NCBI GenBank assembly: GCA_017433825.1 | Contig: JAFRGL010000007.1 | Span: forward strand, 61,359-125,358 | DNA: 64,000 nucleotides | Reading direction: 5' to 3' | Origin: Eubacterium sp. | GTDB taxonomy: Bacteria; Bacillota; Clostridia; Lachnospirales; Lachnospiraceae | Shown: one piece after another, positions 18,682-28,008 of the stretch | Position numbering within the stretch: the stretch's first letter is position 1 | Layout of the letters: each line of letters begins with the position of its first letter | Notes under the pieces: model-generated | What the model was told of the DNA's origin: nothing | Databases searched by the model: none | What the model saw: the letters and a program-made list of their open reading frames with translations, nothing else | Position numbers and translations under genes: made by a program

Positions 18682-19932
18682 TTACGGACCGGACGCTTCG
18701 AAGTCCAGATAACCGGTGGAAAAACTCTGCTCCGGGTCGTCCAGGCAGGTGAAGGAAAAGACTGCCCGCATGCTGCCGTCGTCTTCAAAACCTTCTTCAT
18801 ACTGCTTTGCGGATGAAAGCCGGGCTTCCAGGATGCAGTCTTCCGGGATAATACGGCCGTCAATTTCATAAACCGTCTTAGTCACTGTTCCCAGGTATTC
18901 TTCCGCGTTCAGCCGCCAGGTCAGCCCGGAACCGTTTTTGATCCAGACCAGGTGTTCTGTACGTCCTTCATAAGGCTCATAGGATTCCGCAAACAGGATG
19001 TCCACACTGTTTTTACTGTAGATAACCGTGCCTTCCGGTTCGAAGGCTTCAGCCGGTTCAGAGGCAGTGGTGTTTACGGTAACCGGGTCTCCGGAGCTGA
19101 AAATGGTGCTGTAATGCTCATCCATGACATGGAAATCACCGAACTGAAGGGAATGTATTTCCTCAAACGGCATGTTTTCATATTTCCCGTAATAGGAAAT
19201 GTCCTCGTAGAAGACGGTTTCCCCAGGCGCATAGCTGTCGTAGGTAATGATGAGCGGCGTGGAAGGAAGGATTCCGTTAATGCCCAGACAGTAGAAATCA
19301 AGGTAAACCGCATCCGGGTTGCGGTTGATAACCCTGAACCGGGCCCTGTAGTCTTCCTCATAATCGGCGTCGCTGTAAATCTCTTCGATAAACACCTCGA
19401 GATTGCTGCCGTTAAAAAGAAGCCCGCTGCCTTTGATTTTATAATCCACAGGGACATAGTCTTCCCAGGAATACTCATTTACGGACGAAGGCGCAGGCGG
19501 GGAAGAATGCCGTCTTCTGCCGGTAACATTCATGACGACGGTAACGATGACAGAGACGGCCAGAAGGATTACGACGATCCCGATGAGGGTGACCAGCGTG
19601 CGCCTGATGCCTGCGGTATTTGCCTTAACCTCCTCCTTTTTCCTGCGCACATAGTCTTCCGCATCGGAGCGCACTGCATCTGCATCCGGCCCGCGGCAGG
19701 TTTCCGAATCCGTACGGTAGCTGGCGCCGCAGGAAGGACAGACCCGGTCACGGGCAGGGTTTATCCGCCCTCCGCAGTAATCACAGTGAATGATCCGGGA
19801 AGCCGTTCTGTACTGTCCGGCAGCCCTGCGGACTTCTTTTTCAAATTCGTCTTCATTTAAGGTGCGCTTCGCCACCTGGAAGTACCGGATGGCCAGCACG
19901 GCAATGACAATAATTAAAATCAGGATAATCAT
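18682..19932 (-). CDS. Membrane protein with N-terminal zinc ribbon
   Basis: A 416-aa protein of unknown function. Residues 1-18 form a first hydrophobic segment. A four-Cys zinc ribbon follows (Cys50, Cys53, Cys65, Cys68; CDYCGG and CPSCGA), then a second transmembrane helix at ~111-136 and a ~280-residue extracellular-type region rich in Tyr, Glu and Asp. The ATG at 19,932 is preferred over an in-frame TTG at 19,968 because that TTG abuts the U-run of the upstream tRNA terminator and lies in the promoter -35 box. No well-placed ribosome binding site precedes the ATG, and the predicted transcription start falls on it. Its neighbour at 16,917 is also a CxxC envelope protein. Confidence 0.8.
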   Translation of the reverse strand: MIILILIIVIAVLAIRYFQVAKRTLNEDEFEKEVRRAAGQYRTASRIIHCDYCGGRINPARDRVCPSCGASYRTDSETCRGPDADAVRSDAEDYVRRKKEEVKANTAGIRRTLVTLIGIVVILLAVSVIVTVVMNVTGRRRHSSPPAPSSVNEYSWEDYVPVDYKIKGSGLLFNGSNLEVFIEEIYSDADYEEDYRARFRVINRNPDAVYLDFYCLGINGILPSTPLIITYDSYAPGETVFYEDISYYGKYENMPFEEIHSLQFGDFHVMDEHYSTIFSSGDPVTVNTTASEPAEAFEPEGTVIYSKNSVDILFAESYEPYEGRTEHLVWIKNGSGLTWRLNAEEYLGTVTKTVYEIDGRIIPEDCILEARLSSAKQYEEGFEDDGSMRAVFSFTCLDDPEQSFSTGYLDFEASGP

Positions 19933-19939
19933 GTGATAC

Positions 19940-19968
19940 AGTATAGTCCTTTTTGCTTCCGCGGGCAA
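19940..19968 (-). promoter_or_regulatory. Promoter giving an apparently leaderless transcript
   Basis: Minus strand TTGCCC, 17-bp spacer, TATACT. Only 7 bases separate the -10 box from the ATG of the zinc-ribbon membrane protein gene, so the expected transcription start coincides with the start codon. Confidence 0.55.
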
Positions 19969-19998
19969 TAAAAAACATCCGGCATTACCGCCGGATGA
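19969..19998 (-). terminator. Terminator of tRNA-Thr
   Basis: Stem CATCCGGC/GCCGGATG with a 6-nt loop followed by a T-run on the minus strand, starting 12 bases past the tRNA 3' end. Confidence 0.88.
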
Positions 19999-20008
19999 AA
20001 ATAAAAAG

Positions 20009-20081
20009 AGCTGCTGACGAGATTTGAACTCGTGACCTCCGCCTTACCAAGGCGACGCTCTACCACCTGAGCCACAGCAGC
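20009..20081 (-). tRNA. tRNA-Thr (anticodon GGT)
   Basis: A 73-nt cloverleaf with acceptor GCTGCTG/CAGCAGC, anticodon stem TCGCC/GGCGG with loop TTGGTAA (anticodon GGT), and T-loop TTCAAAT. CCA is not encoded. Confidence 0.95.
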
Positions 20082-20104
20082 ACCTGTATAATTACAGCTT
20101 AATC

Positions 20105-20133
20105 AGATTAACAAATGAACGGGCATTTGTCAA
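20105..20133 (-). promoter_or_regulatory. Promoter of tRNA-Thr
   Basis: Minus strand TTGACA, 17-bp spacer, TAATCT, 23 bases before the tRNA 5' end. Confidence 0.75.
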
Positions 20134-20273
20134 TAGTTTTTTTATCATGTAAAAACCCCGGAAAATGTCGGTTTTGAACAATGAAACCATTCAATTATTC
20201 ACATACGGGATGTAAAAACCGCCAAAAAACGAAGGACAAGAATTAAAAATTCTATGAAAAATGCAAAAAATGA

Positions 20274-20302
20274 TTAACTTTTCCAGAGTACCATGTTATA
20301 AT
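20274..20302 (+). promoter_or_regulatory. Predicted promoter of glgC
   Basis: TTAACT, 17-bp spacer, TATAAT, about 88 bases upstream of glgC. The rest of the ~300-base gap to tRNA-Thr is AT-rich, with no ORF or strong structure seen. Confidence 0.6.
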
Positions 20303-20389
20303 ATGCATAATCAGACTCTTTTGTTATCCGGGCGGTTATCCGGCAGGTTTTTATGCCGTGCCCGGGAGCAGGACTGTTGAGGTGACATA

Positions 20390-21661
20390 ATGATAAAAAA
20401 AGAGATGATAGCCATGCTTCTCGCCGGTGGGCAGGGCAGCAGACTCGGGGTGCTGACCGCAAAGGTAGCCAAACCGGCGGTGGCCTTCGGAGGGAAATAC
20501 CGGATTATCGATTTTCCTTTAAGCAACTGCATCAATTCCGATATTGATACGGTTGGCGTACTGACCCAGTACCAGCCCCTGAAGCTGAATACCCACATCG
20601 GCATCGGTATTCCCTGGGACCTGGACAAGAATGAAGGCGGGGTTACGATCCTGCCGCCCTATGAAAGCAACGCAAGCAGTGAGTGGTATTCCGGAACGGC
20701 GAATGCCATTTACCAGAACATGGATTATATGGAAGGCTTCCATCCGGAATATGTGCTTATCCTTTCGGGTGACCACATTTACAAGATGGATTACCAGATG
20801 ATGCTGGACTTCCATAAGGCCAACAAGGCCGAGGTGACCGTATCATGCATGCAGGTGCCCATGGAGGAGGCATCGCGGTTCGGCATCATGATTGCGGATG
20901 AGCAGGGGAAGATAACCGACTTCGAGGAGAAGCCGGAACACCCGAGAAGCAATCTGGCTTCCATGGGCATATACATTTTCAGCTGGAGCACCTTGAAAGA
21001 GGCACTGACAGCGCTGAAAGACCAGCCGGGCTGTGATTTCGGCAAGCATGTTCTTCCCTGGTGCAAGGACAAAGGAAAAAGACTTTACGCTTATCAGTTC
21101 ACCGGTTACTGGAAGGATGTGGGGACGCTGCAGTCCTACTGGGAAGCGAACATGGAGATGGTGGACATCATCCCCCAGTTCAATCTCTATGAGGAATTCT
21201 GGCGTTTCTACACCAATGCGGACATTATAAGGCCTCAGTACATAGCGGATTCCGCAGAGGTTTCCGGCTGCATCATCAGCGACGGTGCGGAGATTTACGG
21301 CTCGGTTTACAATTCCATCCTCGGCGCGAACGTCCGTATCGGGAAAGGCACGGTCGTCCGCAATTCCATTATCATGCAGGATACCGTCATCGGTGAGAAC
21401 TGCACGGTGGACAAGGGCATTATCGGTGAGGAGGTTACGGTAGGAAACGGCGTCCGCATCGGTGCCGGAGAGGAGAAGCCGAACATACGATTCCCCAATA
21501 TATACGGATGGGGGCTTACCGTCCTGGGCGACAAAAGCCGGATTCCGGACGGCGTGTCTGTCGGCGTGAATTCGGCAGTCAGCGGAGAAACCGTTCCGGA
21601 GGATTATCCGGACTGCGCTTTAAGCCCGGGCAGCTTCCTCGTAAAGGAGGTGGAATCATGA
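20390..21661 (+). CDS. glgC: Glucose-1-phosphate adenylyltransferase, catalytic subunit
   Basis: A 423-aa nucleotidyltransferase making ADP-glucose for glycogen synthesis. The N-terminal Rossmann-like domain has [12 protein letters not shown] and [25 protein letters not shown] holds the metal-binding Asp, and FEEKP is the sugar-phosphate-binding motif. The C-terminal third is a left-handed beta-helix of hexapeptide repeats ([19 protein letters not shown]). It overlaps glgD by ATGA, so the two are translationally coupled, fitting the GlgC/GlgD hetero-oligomer known in Firmicutes. Confidence 0.96.
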   Translation: MIKKEMIAMLLAGGQGSRLGVLTAKVAKPAVAFGGKYRIIDFPLSNCINSDIDTVGVLTQYQPLKLNTHIGIGIPWDLDKNEGGVTILPPYESNASSEWYSGTANAIYQNMDYMEGFHPEYVLILSGDHIYKMDYQMMLDFHKANKAEVTVSCMQVPMEEASRFGIMIADEQGKITDFEEKPEHPRSNLASMGIYIFSWSTLKEALTALKDQPGCDFGKHVLPWCKDKGKRLYAYQFTGYWKDVGTLQSYWEANMEMVDIIPQFNLYEEFWRFYTNADIIRPQYIADSAEVSGCIISDGAEIYGSVYNSILGANVRIGKGTVVRNSIIMQDTVIGENCTVDKGIIGEEVTVGNGVRIGAGEEKPNIRFPNIYGWGLTVLGDKSRIPDGVSVGVNSAVSGETVPEDYPDCALSPGSFLVKEVES

Positions 21662-22773
21662 GAGCACTCGGCCTGATTCTCGCGGGAGGCAATTCCTCCC
21701 GGATGGACGCGCTCACGGACAAGCGCGCCATTGCCGCCATGCCGGTGGCCGGAAGCTACAGATGCATAGACTTTGCCTTAAGCAATATGACCAACTCCAG
21801 TATCCAGCGGGTGGCGGTGCTGACCCAGTACAATGCCCGTTCCCTGAACGAGCATCTGATGTCGGCCAAATGGTGGAATTTCGGACGCAAGCACGGCGGA
21901 CTGTTCATCTTCACCCCGACGGAGACGGCCAGGAACAGCTCCTGGTACAGGGGTACGGCGGATTCCATGATCCAGAATCTGGACTGGATCAAATCCTGTC
22001 ATGAGCCCTACGTGGTGATTGCTTCCGGCGACGGCGTCTACAAGCTGGACTACAACGAAGTACTGAAATATCACATCCTGAAGAACGCGGACATCACGCT
22101 GGTGTGTACGGACGCCGGCAGCGAAGCCAACCGGTTCGGGGTCGTAACCATGAACGACGACGGCCGGATTACGGATTTTCAGGAGAAACCGGTGGAGGCC
22201 GAATCGACAGTCGTATCCATCGGCGTCTATGTTATCAGGAGACATTTGCTGATTGAGCTTCTGGAGGAAGCCCAGCGGGAGAACCGGTATGATTTCGTCA
22301 ACGACATCATTATCCGCTACCGCAGGCATAAAAAGCTGTACGGTTATTACATGGACAGCTACTGGCGGAACATCGCCACCGTAGAAGCTTATTATCAGAC
22401 AAATATGGACTTTTTAAAACCGGAGGTACGGAAGCATTTTCTGGATGACTATCCGAAGATTACCTCCAAAGTGGATGATTATCCTCCCGCAAAGTACAAT
22501 CGGAACTGCCGTGTGAAGAACAGCCTCATCGCTGACGGCTGCATCATCAACGGCACAGTAGAGAACTCGGTTCTCTTTAAGGACGTGTATGTGGGAGACA
22601 ACTGTATTGTAAGAAACTCGGTGATCATGACCGGCGTTTACCTGGGGGATAATTCCGTAATCGAAAACTGTATTGTTGAAAGCAGGGGAACTATCGCTCC
22701 GGACTCAAAACACATCGGGCATAACAGCACAAAAGTGGTAGTGGAGGCGAACAACAGATACGAATATATATAA
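21658..22773 (+). CDS. glgD: Glucose-1-phosphate adenylyltransferase regulatory subunit
   Basis: A 371-aa GlgC paralogue. It keeps the N-terminal fold ([19 protein letters not shown]), but several catalytic positions differ: [10 protein letters not shown] replaces GDHIYKMDY, and the GGxGxRL loop is altered. This is typical of the non-catalytic GlgD partner that boosts GlgC activity in Bacillota. The C-terminal hexapeptide beta-helix is present. The ATG at 21,658 lies behind AAAGGAGGTGG inside the 3' end of glgC. The following gene, spoVG, starts 42 bases downstream. Confidence 0.94.
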   Translation: MRALGLILAGGNSSRMDALTDKRAIAAMPVAGSYRCIDFALSNMTNSSIQRVAVLTQYNARSLNEHLMSAKWWNFGRKHGGLFIFTPTETARNSSWYRGTADSMIQNLDWIKSCHEPYVVIASGDGVYKLDYNEVLKYHILKNADITLVCTDAGSEANRFGVVTMNDDGRITDFQEKPVEAESTVVSIGVYVIRRHLLIELLEEAQRENRYDFVNDIIIRYRRHKKLYGYYMDSYWRNIATVEAYYQTNMDFLKPEVRKHFLDDYPKITSKVDDYPPAKYNRNCRVKNSLIADGCIINGTVENSVLFKDVYVGDNCIVRNSVIMTGVYLGDNSVIENCIVESRGTIAPDSKHIGHNSTKVVVEANNRYEYI

Positions 22774-22815
22774 AAAATAAATAAGAAGGCGTAAGCTTCC
22801 CGAAAGGAGACTATC

Positions 22816-23088
22816 ATGCAGATCACGGATGTCAGAGTTCGAAAAGTAAGCAAAGAAGGAAAAATGCGGGCTTTCGTGTCAATCACCATCGACAACGAGT
22901 TCGCGGTTCACGACATCAAGGTAATCGAGGGGGAGAACGGACTGTTCATTGCGATGCCCAGCCGTAAATCCTCTGACGGTGAATTTCGGGATATTGCCCA
23001 TCCCATCAATGCAGAAACACGGGCAAGGCTTCAGGAAATAATACTTGCGGAATACGATAAAGAGATGGATAATGAGGAAAATACCTGA
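22816..23088 (+). CDS. spoVG: SpoVG family nucleic-acid-binding regulator
   Basis: A 90-aa protein matching SpoVG over its whole length ([11 protein letters not shown], then FVVHDIKV-like [29 protein letters not shown]). In Firmicutes SpoVG is a small dimeric DNA/RNA-binding regulator affecting septation, sporulation and envelope genes. Strong AAAGGAG site. Its position after glgCD rather than near purR is lineage-specific. The next gene starts 19 bases on. Confidence 0.95.
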   Translation: MQITDVRVRKVSKEGKMRAFVSITIDNEFAVHDIKVIEGENGLFIAMPSRKSSDGEFRDIAHPINAETRARLQEIILAEYDKEMDNEENT

Positions 23089-23107
23089 TTAACCGGACGG
23101 AATAAGT

Positions 23108-24589
23108 ATGAGCATACAACTTCCTGAAGATTTCAAACTTCGTATGAAGGATATGCTGGGAAACGAATTTGACCTCTTTCTTGACTGCTATGATATCCCC
23201 AGAAGAAACACCCTTCGTATTAATACGCTGAAGATTTCAGCGGAAAAATTCAAAGAACAGGCTCCATTTGCCGTGGAGCCTGTTTTCTGGCTTCAAAACG
23301 GCTTTTACTACCGGTATGAAGATGCCCCGGGCAGGCATCCTTTTTATCATGCCGGTCTTTTTTATATCCAGGAGGCTTCCGCCCAGGTGCCGGCCGATGT
23401 ACTGCCCATAGCTGCCGGCGACCGCGTACTGGACATGTGCGCCGCCCCGGGAGGCAAATCCACCCAGCTTCTTGCGAAGCTTTCCGGCACCGGATTTCTG
23501 GTTTCCAATGACATAAGCCTGCAAAGGGCCAGGGCTCTTCTGCGCAACCTGGAGCTGGCCGGCGGCGGCAATTTCCTTGTTTTAAATGAAACCCCGGCGC
23601 GCATCGCGGAGAAAGCGGAAGGTTTCTTTGACAAGGTGCTGGTGGACGCTCCGTGTTCGGGAGAAGGCATGTTCCGGAAGAATGAAGCGGTCCTGGCCGA
23701 CTGGTCAAAAGAGAAATCAGACGGCCTGGCTGTGCTGCAGGGGGAAATCCTGGACAGCGCGTACCGGTGTCTGAAGGAGGGCGGCATGCTCCTGTATTCC
23801 ACCTGCACCTTTGCTCCGGCGGAGGACGAGGGAGCGGTAAGCGCTTTCCTGGCCCGGCATCCGGATATGCACCTTTGCGAAATCACGCCTTTTTACGAGG
23901 GCTTTTCCCGCGGAAACCCCGCATGGGGGGACGGAAGCCCTGAACTTAAGAAAACAGTGCGGCTGTGGCCTCACAAAACCGAGGGCGAAGGCCATTTCCT
24001 GGCCCTGATGGCAAAAGAAGGGACTGATGCCGGAGGAGAAGCCGGTGCAGCAGGATCGGAACCCATGGCAGGCAAAACGGCAGGCGCACAGGATTCCGCC
24101 GGCAAAACCGGCAGAAAGAAGAAAAACAAGACGAAACGCGCGGAAAATACCGTTTTTGCGATGACAAAAGAAGAGCGGGGGTATTTTGAAGAATTTGCCG
24201 CAAGCTTAAGCTGGCAGCCGGAGAAGGAAGGCCTGGAGGCCAGAAACGGAAGGCTTTACCGGGTAAAACCGGAAGGAAATCTGGCGGAAGGCCTGCATTT
24301 CCTGCGAAACGGACTGTACATGGGCGAATTCAAAAAAGGCAGGTTCGAGCCTTCCGAACCCCTGGCGCTTTCCCTTAAGGCGGAGGACTGCAGAAACCGG
24401 CTGGAGCTTTCTTTGGACGACGAAAGGCTTCCCGCTTTCCTGGAAGGTACGGACATCCCGCTTGCAGAAACGGAGAACCTGACCGGCTGGGTCCTGGTCT
24501 GCGCGGACCGCTTCCCCATAGGCTTCGGAAAAGCCGCCGGACATACCCTGAAAAACAAAATTCCCGCCGGGTGGAGGGCGAAATCCTGA
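23108..24589 (+). CDS. NOL1/NOP2/Sun-type rRNA m5C methyltransferase (RsmF-like)
   Basis: A 493-aa protein. It has an N-terminal RNA-recognition region and a SAM domain with DMCAAPGGKSTQL (motif I), VDAPCSGEGMF (motif IV, Cys) and YSTCTFAPAEDE (motif VI, nucleophilic Cys). After residue ~300 comes a low-complexity Lys/Gly linker (GRKKKNKTK), then a C-terminal PUA-like tail ending HTLKNKIPAGWR, the arrangement seen in Gram-positive RsmF homologues. It likely methylates cytosines in 16S rRNA or tRNA; the exact site is unknown. A second member of the superfamily (rsmB) is at 33.7 kb. Confidence 0.9.
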   Translation: MSIQLPEDFKLRMKDMLGNEFDLFLDCYDIPRRNTLRINTLKISAEKFKEQAPFAVEPVFWLQNGFYYRYEDAPGRHPFYHAGLFYIQEASAQVPADVLPIAAGDRVLDMCAAPGGKSTQLLAKLSGTGFLVSNDISLQRARALLRNLELAGGGNFLVLNETPARIAEKAEGFFDKVLVDAPCSGEGMFRKNEAVLADWSKEKSDGLAVLQGEILDSAYRCLKEGGMLLYSTCTFAPAEDEGAVSAFLARHPDMHLCEITPFYEGFSRGNPAWGDGSPELKKTVRLWPHKTEGEGHFLALMAKEGTDAGGEAGAAGSEPMAGKTAGAQDSAGKTGRKKKNKTKRAENTVFAMTKEERGYFEEFAASLSWQPEKEGLEARNGRLYRVKPEGNLAEGLHFLRNGLYMGEFKKGRFEPSEPLALSLKAEDCRNRLELSLDDERLPAFLEGTDIPLAETENLTGWVLVCADRFPIGFGKAAGHTLKNKIPAGWRAKS

Positions 24590-24638
24590 AGGTGCAGGGC
24601 TAAAAATTACAGAAATATTACAAAATATTAAAAAATAC

Positions 24639-24667
24639 TTTCAAAACTGCAAAACATGTGTTATAAT
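24639..24667 (+). promoter_or_regulatory. Predicted promoter of the 3D-domain gene
   Basis: TTTCAA, 17-bp spacer, TATAAT; 27 bases to the chosen start codon. Confidence 0.65.
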
Positions 24668-24693
24668 CTCCGCATATGGGGGTTATAAACGCA

Positions 24694-25935
24694 ATGAAAA
24701 GGACGAAACGAATCCATAAAATAATACCGGTCTGCATTCTTCTGGCAGCCCTTCTGGCTATTCCTTCCTTTGCGGGAACGCAGGAAGAGATAGAGGAAAC
24801 ACGGGCTGAACAGGCGGAAACAGCCGGAGAAATTGCCAGCACCCAGGAGCGCCTGGCCGCGCTGGAAGCCCAGAAGGGCAATGACGAAGCTTACCTGAAC
24901 GAACTCTACAGCCAGCTGGAGACGCTGTCGGCGGAGTTTGAGCAGCTGGAAAGCGACTATCAGGCAAAGCAGGAGGAACTGGCGCAGATCCGGGATAATC
25001 TGGCGGCAGCAAGGGAAAGACAGGCTGTCCAGTATGCGGAAATGAAGCTGCGCATCCAGTATCTGTACGAATCCGGTACGGGAACGGGCTTCCTGGAAGC
25101 GCTGTTTTCATCGGAAAGCTTTTCCGAATTCCTGAACAAGACCGATATGGTTAGCCAGCTGACCAAATATGACCGGGACATGCTGACCGCTTATGAAGAA
25201 ACCTGCCTGTCCATTGAGGCGCAGGAAGCAGAAGCGGTGGCGCAGCAGGAGGAAATCCTCCGCCTGCAGGAAGAGTGTACGGCGAAGCGCCAGCAGATTA
25301 ACGAAATTTATGACGCAGTTTATCTGGAAATGCAGGAATGCATTGCGAATATAGATGCGGCTGAAGGCGAGCTTGCGGCCCTTTCCGCCCGTCTGGCGGC
25401 TCAGGATGAACACCTGCAGATGCTGTTAATCCGTTCCTACGAGGAGGAGGCAGCAGCCAGGGCGGCGGCGGAAGCGGCGGCAGAGGCGGCCAGGAACCAG
25501 GCAGCCGCCGAAGCAGCGGCACAGGCAGCCGCGCAGCCTTCCGAGAGCAGTGTGCCGGCTGAAACCTATACGCCCGAACCGGAGTATACGCCGGATCCCG
25601 CGCCTGCACCGGAACCCGAACCCGAGCCGGCACAGCCGTCATCCCCGGGCAATATGCGTTACCTGGGCACCTTTACCCTGACGGCTTACTGCAACTGCGC
25701 GAAGTGCTGCGGCAAGTGGGCCGGCGGCAATACCGCTTCCGGCAAATATCCCACCGCGAACCATACAGTGGCCATGGGCGGCGTGCCCTTCGGCACACAG
25801 CTGTACATCAACGGCATGGTTTACACCGTTGAAGACAGGGGAACGCCCTACGGCTGGGTGGATATTTACTTCAACACCCACGGGGAAGCGCTGCAGTTCG
25901 GCATGCGCTCCGCAGACGTATATATCATTGAATAG
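24694..25935 (+). CDS. Secreted coiled-coil protein with C-terminal 3D domain
   Basis: A 413-aa exported protein. A signal peptide occupies residues 1-~28 (KRIHKIIPVCILLAALLAIPSFAG). A PcsB/CwlO-like coiled coil (~30-270) is followed by an Ala-rich helix, a Pro/Glu linker, and a 3D domain at the C-terminus (LTAYCNCAKCCGKW, VEDRG, VDIYF). The three conserved aspartates of 3D domains are present, as in lytic-transglycosylase-like cell-wall enzymes such as YabE and YuiC. It therefore probably cleaves or remodels peptidoglycan outside the cell. The ATG at 24,694 is chosen over one 18 bases upstream because it is better placed after GGGGG and gives a standard signal peptide. Confidence 0.87.
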   Translation: MKRTKRIHKIIPVCILLAALLAIPSFAGTQEEIEETRAEQAETAGEIASTQERLAALEAQKGNDEAYLNELYSQLETLSAEFEQLESDYQAKQEELAQIRDNLAAARERQAVQYAEMKLRIQYLYESGTGTGFLEALFSSESFSEFLNKTDMVSQLTKYDRDMLTAYEETCLSIEAQEAEAVAQQEEILRLQEECTAKRQQINEIYDAVYLEMQECIANIDAAEGELAALSARLAAQDEHLQMLLIRSYEEEAAARAAAEAAAEAARNQAAAEAAAQAAAQPSESSVPAETYTPEPEYTPDPAPAPEPEPEPAQPSSPGNMRYLGTFTLTAYCNCAKCCGKWAGGNTASGKYPTANHTVAMGGVPFGTQLYINGMVYTVEDRGTPYGWVDIYFNTHGEALQFGMRSADVYIIE

Positions 25936-25945
25936 TAATCCTGAT

Positions 25946-25972
25946 TTCCCGGCCGGCTTGCCCGGCCGGGAA
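25946..25972 (+). terminator. GC-rich hairpin after the 3D-domain gene
   Basis: An 11-bp perfect stem, TTCCCGGCCGG / CCGGCCGGGAA, 10 bases after the stop. It lacks a true U-tract (TTGTATT follows). Confidence 0.5.
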
Positions 25973-25988
25973 TTGTATTCCGTCTTAA

Positions 25989-26390
25989 TCTTCATATATA
26001 CCATCATCTGAACACACATCAGTACCACCACTTTTTCTTGATTTCACCAATCTCTTCGTACGCAAGACCGCTTCATGGGCGATTAGTACCGCCAAAATCT
26101 AAAAATCTTGTTTTATCTTCGTACAAACGACCATCCAAAACCGTACCAGTACTGCTGCTTTTCTTTCAATTCGCCAATCCCTTCGTACGCAAGACTGCCT
26201 CGCAGGCAGCCAGTACTGTCAAAATCTAAATATCTTGTTTTATCTTCGTACAAACGACCATCCAAAGCCGCATCAGTACTGACACTTTTTCTTGATTTCA
26301 CCAATCCCTTCGTACGCAAGACCGCTGCATAGGCGATTAGTACCGCCAAATCCTCACACATCTAACTTAATCTTCGTAATAATACTAAAT
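25989..26390. repeat. 127-bp tandem repeat array, upstream arm
   Basis: Three copies of a 127-bp unit: CTTCGTACGCAAGAC starts at 26,054, 26,181 and 26,308. Each unit has two CTTCGTAC boxes 63-64 bases apart (the second CTTCGTACAAACGACC, e.g. 26,117) and a box of the type AGTACCGCCAAAA. The first copy is partly degenerate, and the tail (26,371-26,400) has two copies of TCTTCGTAATAATACTAAA. No protein-coding frame is convincing on either strand. The same unit recurs downstream of the next gene. Confidence 0.85.
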
Positions 26391-26490
26391 CTTCGTAATA
26401 ATACTAAAGATTCCATGCAAATCAAATTTTAAAATACGTCATTTCAAAATCATGTCTATAAAATTCATATTTTCAAAAGGAGGAAACCAA

Positions 26491-27291
26491 ATGAGCAGAC
26501 AGGAAGAACTTGTCAGATTAATGCAGGAGGAAAAAACAAAGCTGGAGGCTGTCATTGAACAGGCGGAAAAGAGACTGAAAAAAGCTCCCGAAGGGAGCGT
26601 CAGGATAGCGAAATGCCGCCGCTATCTGCAGTTTTTCCTGAGGAACGATCCGGCAGATAAAAGCGGAAATTACATTCCCTCGAAAGAGAAGAGACTTGTC
26701 GATGAACTGATTCAGAAAAAATATGACAAAAAGCTGATCAAGTCAGCAGGGGAACAGCTGGAAGCAGTTAACCGGTTTCTCAGACAGTATGATCCGGATG
26801 GTCTGGATGAATGTTATAATCAGATAATCCCAGGGGTCAGAGACCGGCTTTTCTCAGCGGAGGAGCCGGATGAAGTCTATGCGCAAAAATGGGAAGCACA
26901 GAAGTACGAAGCCAAACCTTTTTCTGAAGACAGCCCGGAGCATTTCACACAAAAGGGAGAGAGGGTACGGTCCAAATCAGAGGTTATGATAGCGAATGCC
27001 CTGTACCATGCCGGCATTCCCTATCATTATGAATGTCCGCTTTTCCTGGAAGGCACGCTGCTGCATCCTGATTTTACAATACTGCGTGTCAGGGACCGAA
27101 AAACCTTTTACTGGGAACATCTGGGAATGATTGATGATACCGCTTACCGGAACGATGCTTTCTCAAGAATCAGAATGTACGAAAGGAATGGCCTGTTCCC
27201 CGGAGACCGGCTTCTGCTGACTGCCGAATCTTACCGTCAGCCCTTAAACCTTGCTGTGGTAAACGCCTGGATAGATCGTTTTCTGCTGTGA
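26491..27291 (+). CDS. PD-(D/E)XK-like nuclease-fold protein, function unknown
   Basis: A 266-aa protein with a Lys/Glu-rich helical N-terminal half and a C-terminal domain (~150-266) with a restriction-endonuclease-like residue pattern: Glu164 in RSKSEVMIANAL, Asp194 in LLHPDFTIL, then Glu209 and His211 in FYWEHLGM. This matches E...PD...ExK, with His in place of Lys. The start at 26,491 follows AAAGGAGG; an upstream in-frame ATG lacks a site. The gene is less GC-rich than its neighbours and is flanked on both sides by the 127-bp repeat family. The assignment is by motif only; a non-catalytic member is possible. Confidence 0.65.
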   Translation: MSRQEELVRLMQEEKTKLEAVIEQAEKRLKKAPEGSVRIAKCRRYLQFFLRNDPADKSGNYIPSKEKRLVDELIQKKYDKKLIKSAGEQLEAVNRFLRQYDPDGLDECYNQIIPGVRDRLFSAEEPDEVYAQKWEAQKYEAKPFSEDSPEHFTQKGERVRSKSEVMIANALYHAGIPYHYECPLFLEGTLLHPDFTILRVRDRKTFYWEHLGMIDDTAYRNDAFSRIRMYERNGLFPGDRLLLTAESYRQPLNLAVVNAWIDRFLL

Positions 27292-27384
27292 AATCAGTCA
27301 TTTTTATGCTGGCTCTCAGTAAACAAAAAGCTCATTTTCTCGGTGCCTGCCAGGTTTTTATAACTGCGGCAGAATGCAGCGGCG

Positions 27385-27725
27385 TCAGGGCAGCCAGTAC
27401 CATGAAATCCTATAAACTTATCTTTGGCTTCGTACATATCACCAACTGAGATCATCTTAATACCGCTTCTTTTTCTTGGTTCTATCAACCCCTTCGTACA
27501 CAAGACCGCTGCGCGGGCAGCCAGTACCGCCAAAACCTCACAATCCGGTTTATATCTTCGTATGCGGTGCCTGTAGGATGTCTGCCAGTACCGCCAAAAA
27601 GCCATTATTATGTAAAATCATAGTACTATCCGTCTGCGAGAGGCCTGCTGGTACCGCCAAAATGTTATGAAAATTCAATTTCCTTTGTACAAAGCATCAG
27701 GAGCGGGCACGCTGGTACAGCTAAA
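27385..27725. repeat. 127-bp repeat family, downstream arm (degenerate)
   Basis: Same orientation as the upstream array. CTTCGTAC boxes occur at 27,428 and 27,492 (64-base spacing as upstream) and CTTCGTATG at 27,556. AGTACCGCCAAAA boxes lie near 27,525 and 27,590 and GGTACCGCCAAAA near 27,650, with decayed copies near 27,395 and 27,710. Between the PD-(D/E)XK gene and priA (27,292-28,126) I see no credible gene. Confidence 0.75.
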
Positions 27726-28008
27726 AGGCTACAAAAAGACATTTCTCTGTGTACTAAACGCAGCATTTTGGCATATAAGGCAAAATATGGCTGTTTCCGG
27801 CACTTCGGCGGGCATGATAAGCCTGCCTCAGGCAAATAAAAGCGGCGTGCCGCCAATGCCGGGGTCGTTCCCTTGACAGAAGGAAGGATACTTAATAAAA
27901 TAAAATGATTAGAATATGACAAGGATGACAATCCTGTCCGCGGCGGGGAGATGAAATCTTCCAAGAGAGAAGCCGCAAAAGATAAAAGAATCCCGGAGGC
28001 CGGAATGA

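Noticed and set aside
26113-26361. Minus-strand coding sequence through the repeats
   Set aside because: The frame simply follows the repeat periodicity, with no ribosome binding site and no coherent protein shared by the two arrays beyond short look-alike phrases.
25989-26390. CRISPR array
   Set aside because: Units are 127 bp, near-identical throughout, with no constant repeat plus variable spacer pattern and no cas genes.
27667-27876. 69-aa ORF
   Set aside because: No ribosome binding site, it begins inside decayed repeat sequence and has no recognisable composition; judged non-coding.
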